Part shown: piece after piece, positions 4,935 to 5,028 of the stretch
Position numbering within the stretch: position 1 is the first letter of the stretch
How the letters are laid out: each line of letters opens with the position of its first letter
NCBI GenBank assembly: GCA_028706995.1
Contig: JAQTVR010000098.1
Location: 1 to 5,028 of the forward strand
DNA: 5,028 nucleotides
Source of the DNA: Dehalococcoidales bacterium
GTDB lineage: Bacteria > Chloroflexota > Dehalococcoidia > Dehalococcoidales > UBA5627
Direction of reading: 5' to 3'
Position numbers and translations under genes: made by a program
Notes under the pieces: model-generated
What the model was told of the DNA's origin: nothing
Databases searched by the model: none
The model's input: the letters and a program-made list of their open reading frames with translations, nothing else

Positions 4935-5028
4935 AAGGTTAAATAAAATAGCATTCGAACCTTAGTAACGGGGCGTTATATAATTTATGTATTATTATTC
5001 TATATCGCATTCTGACGCCGGCGATAGA

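Noticed and set aside
4935..4965. GGTTCGAATG on the minus strand resembling a tRNA T-loop
   Set aside because: The flanking bases do not form a T-stem and no other tRNA arm is present nearby.
1..5028. CRISPR array, rRNA or phage genes
   Set aside because: No regularly spaced repeats, no rRNA-like sequence and no phage structural or integrase motifs were seen.

Overview
The window looks like a bacterial chromosome segment with an accessory left third (about 1-1600) and a housekeeping right two thirds (about 1600-5028). Clear Shine-Dalgarno sites, sigma70-like promoters, tight gene packing and the gene set (two-subunit class I fumarase beta chain, HIT hydrolase, ADP-ribose type Nudix hydrolase, ArgA-like GNAT, short NAD kinase) suggest an anaerobic bacterium. 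My best guess is Chloroflexota of the Dehalococcoidia type. That rests on memory of similar gene content and is only moderately supported.

Left, accessory part: the minus-strand 5' end of an IS3-family transposase OrfA runs off the left edge (1-52). A DUF429 (predicted RNase H-fold nuclease) gene follows on the same strand (304-1017). Both are preceded by nearly the same 40-bp sequence in the same orientation (131-170 and 1144-1184), so the DUF429 gene is bracketed by direct repeats. Next, on the plus strand, comes a 67-residue antitoxin-like protein with no toxin beside it (1277-1480), followed after 7 nt by an 87-bp inverted repeat (1488-1574). Bases 171-303 hold no gene that I can support.

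Centre, plus strand: fumarase beta (1661-2221) has a promoter just after the inverted repeat and is followed 9 nt later by a HIT-family hydrolase (2231-2575). The fumarase alpha subunit, normally adjacent, is absent from the window.

Right, minus strand: NAD kinase (3580-4407), an ArgA-like N-acetyltransferase (3105-3575) and a Nudix ADP-ribose pyrophosphatase (2579-3103) form a compact operon with gaps of 4 and 1 nt. A good promoter with an overlapping hairpin lies at 4460-4488. The operon converges on the HIT gene with only 3 nt between stop codons. Upstream of it, a three-helix membrane protein with a TatA-like N-terminus (4503-4874) has its own promoter. NAD kinase makes NADP, and the Nudix and HIT enzymes clear ADP-ribose and adenylated nucleotides, so these neighbours share a nucleotide and NAD theme.

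I do not see a clearly new biological system. The most unusual parts are the repeat-bracketed DUF429 gene and the TatA-like three-helix protein.
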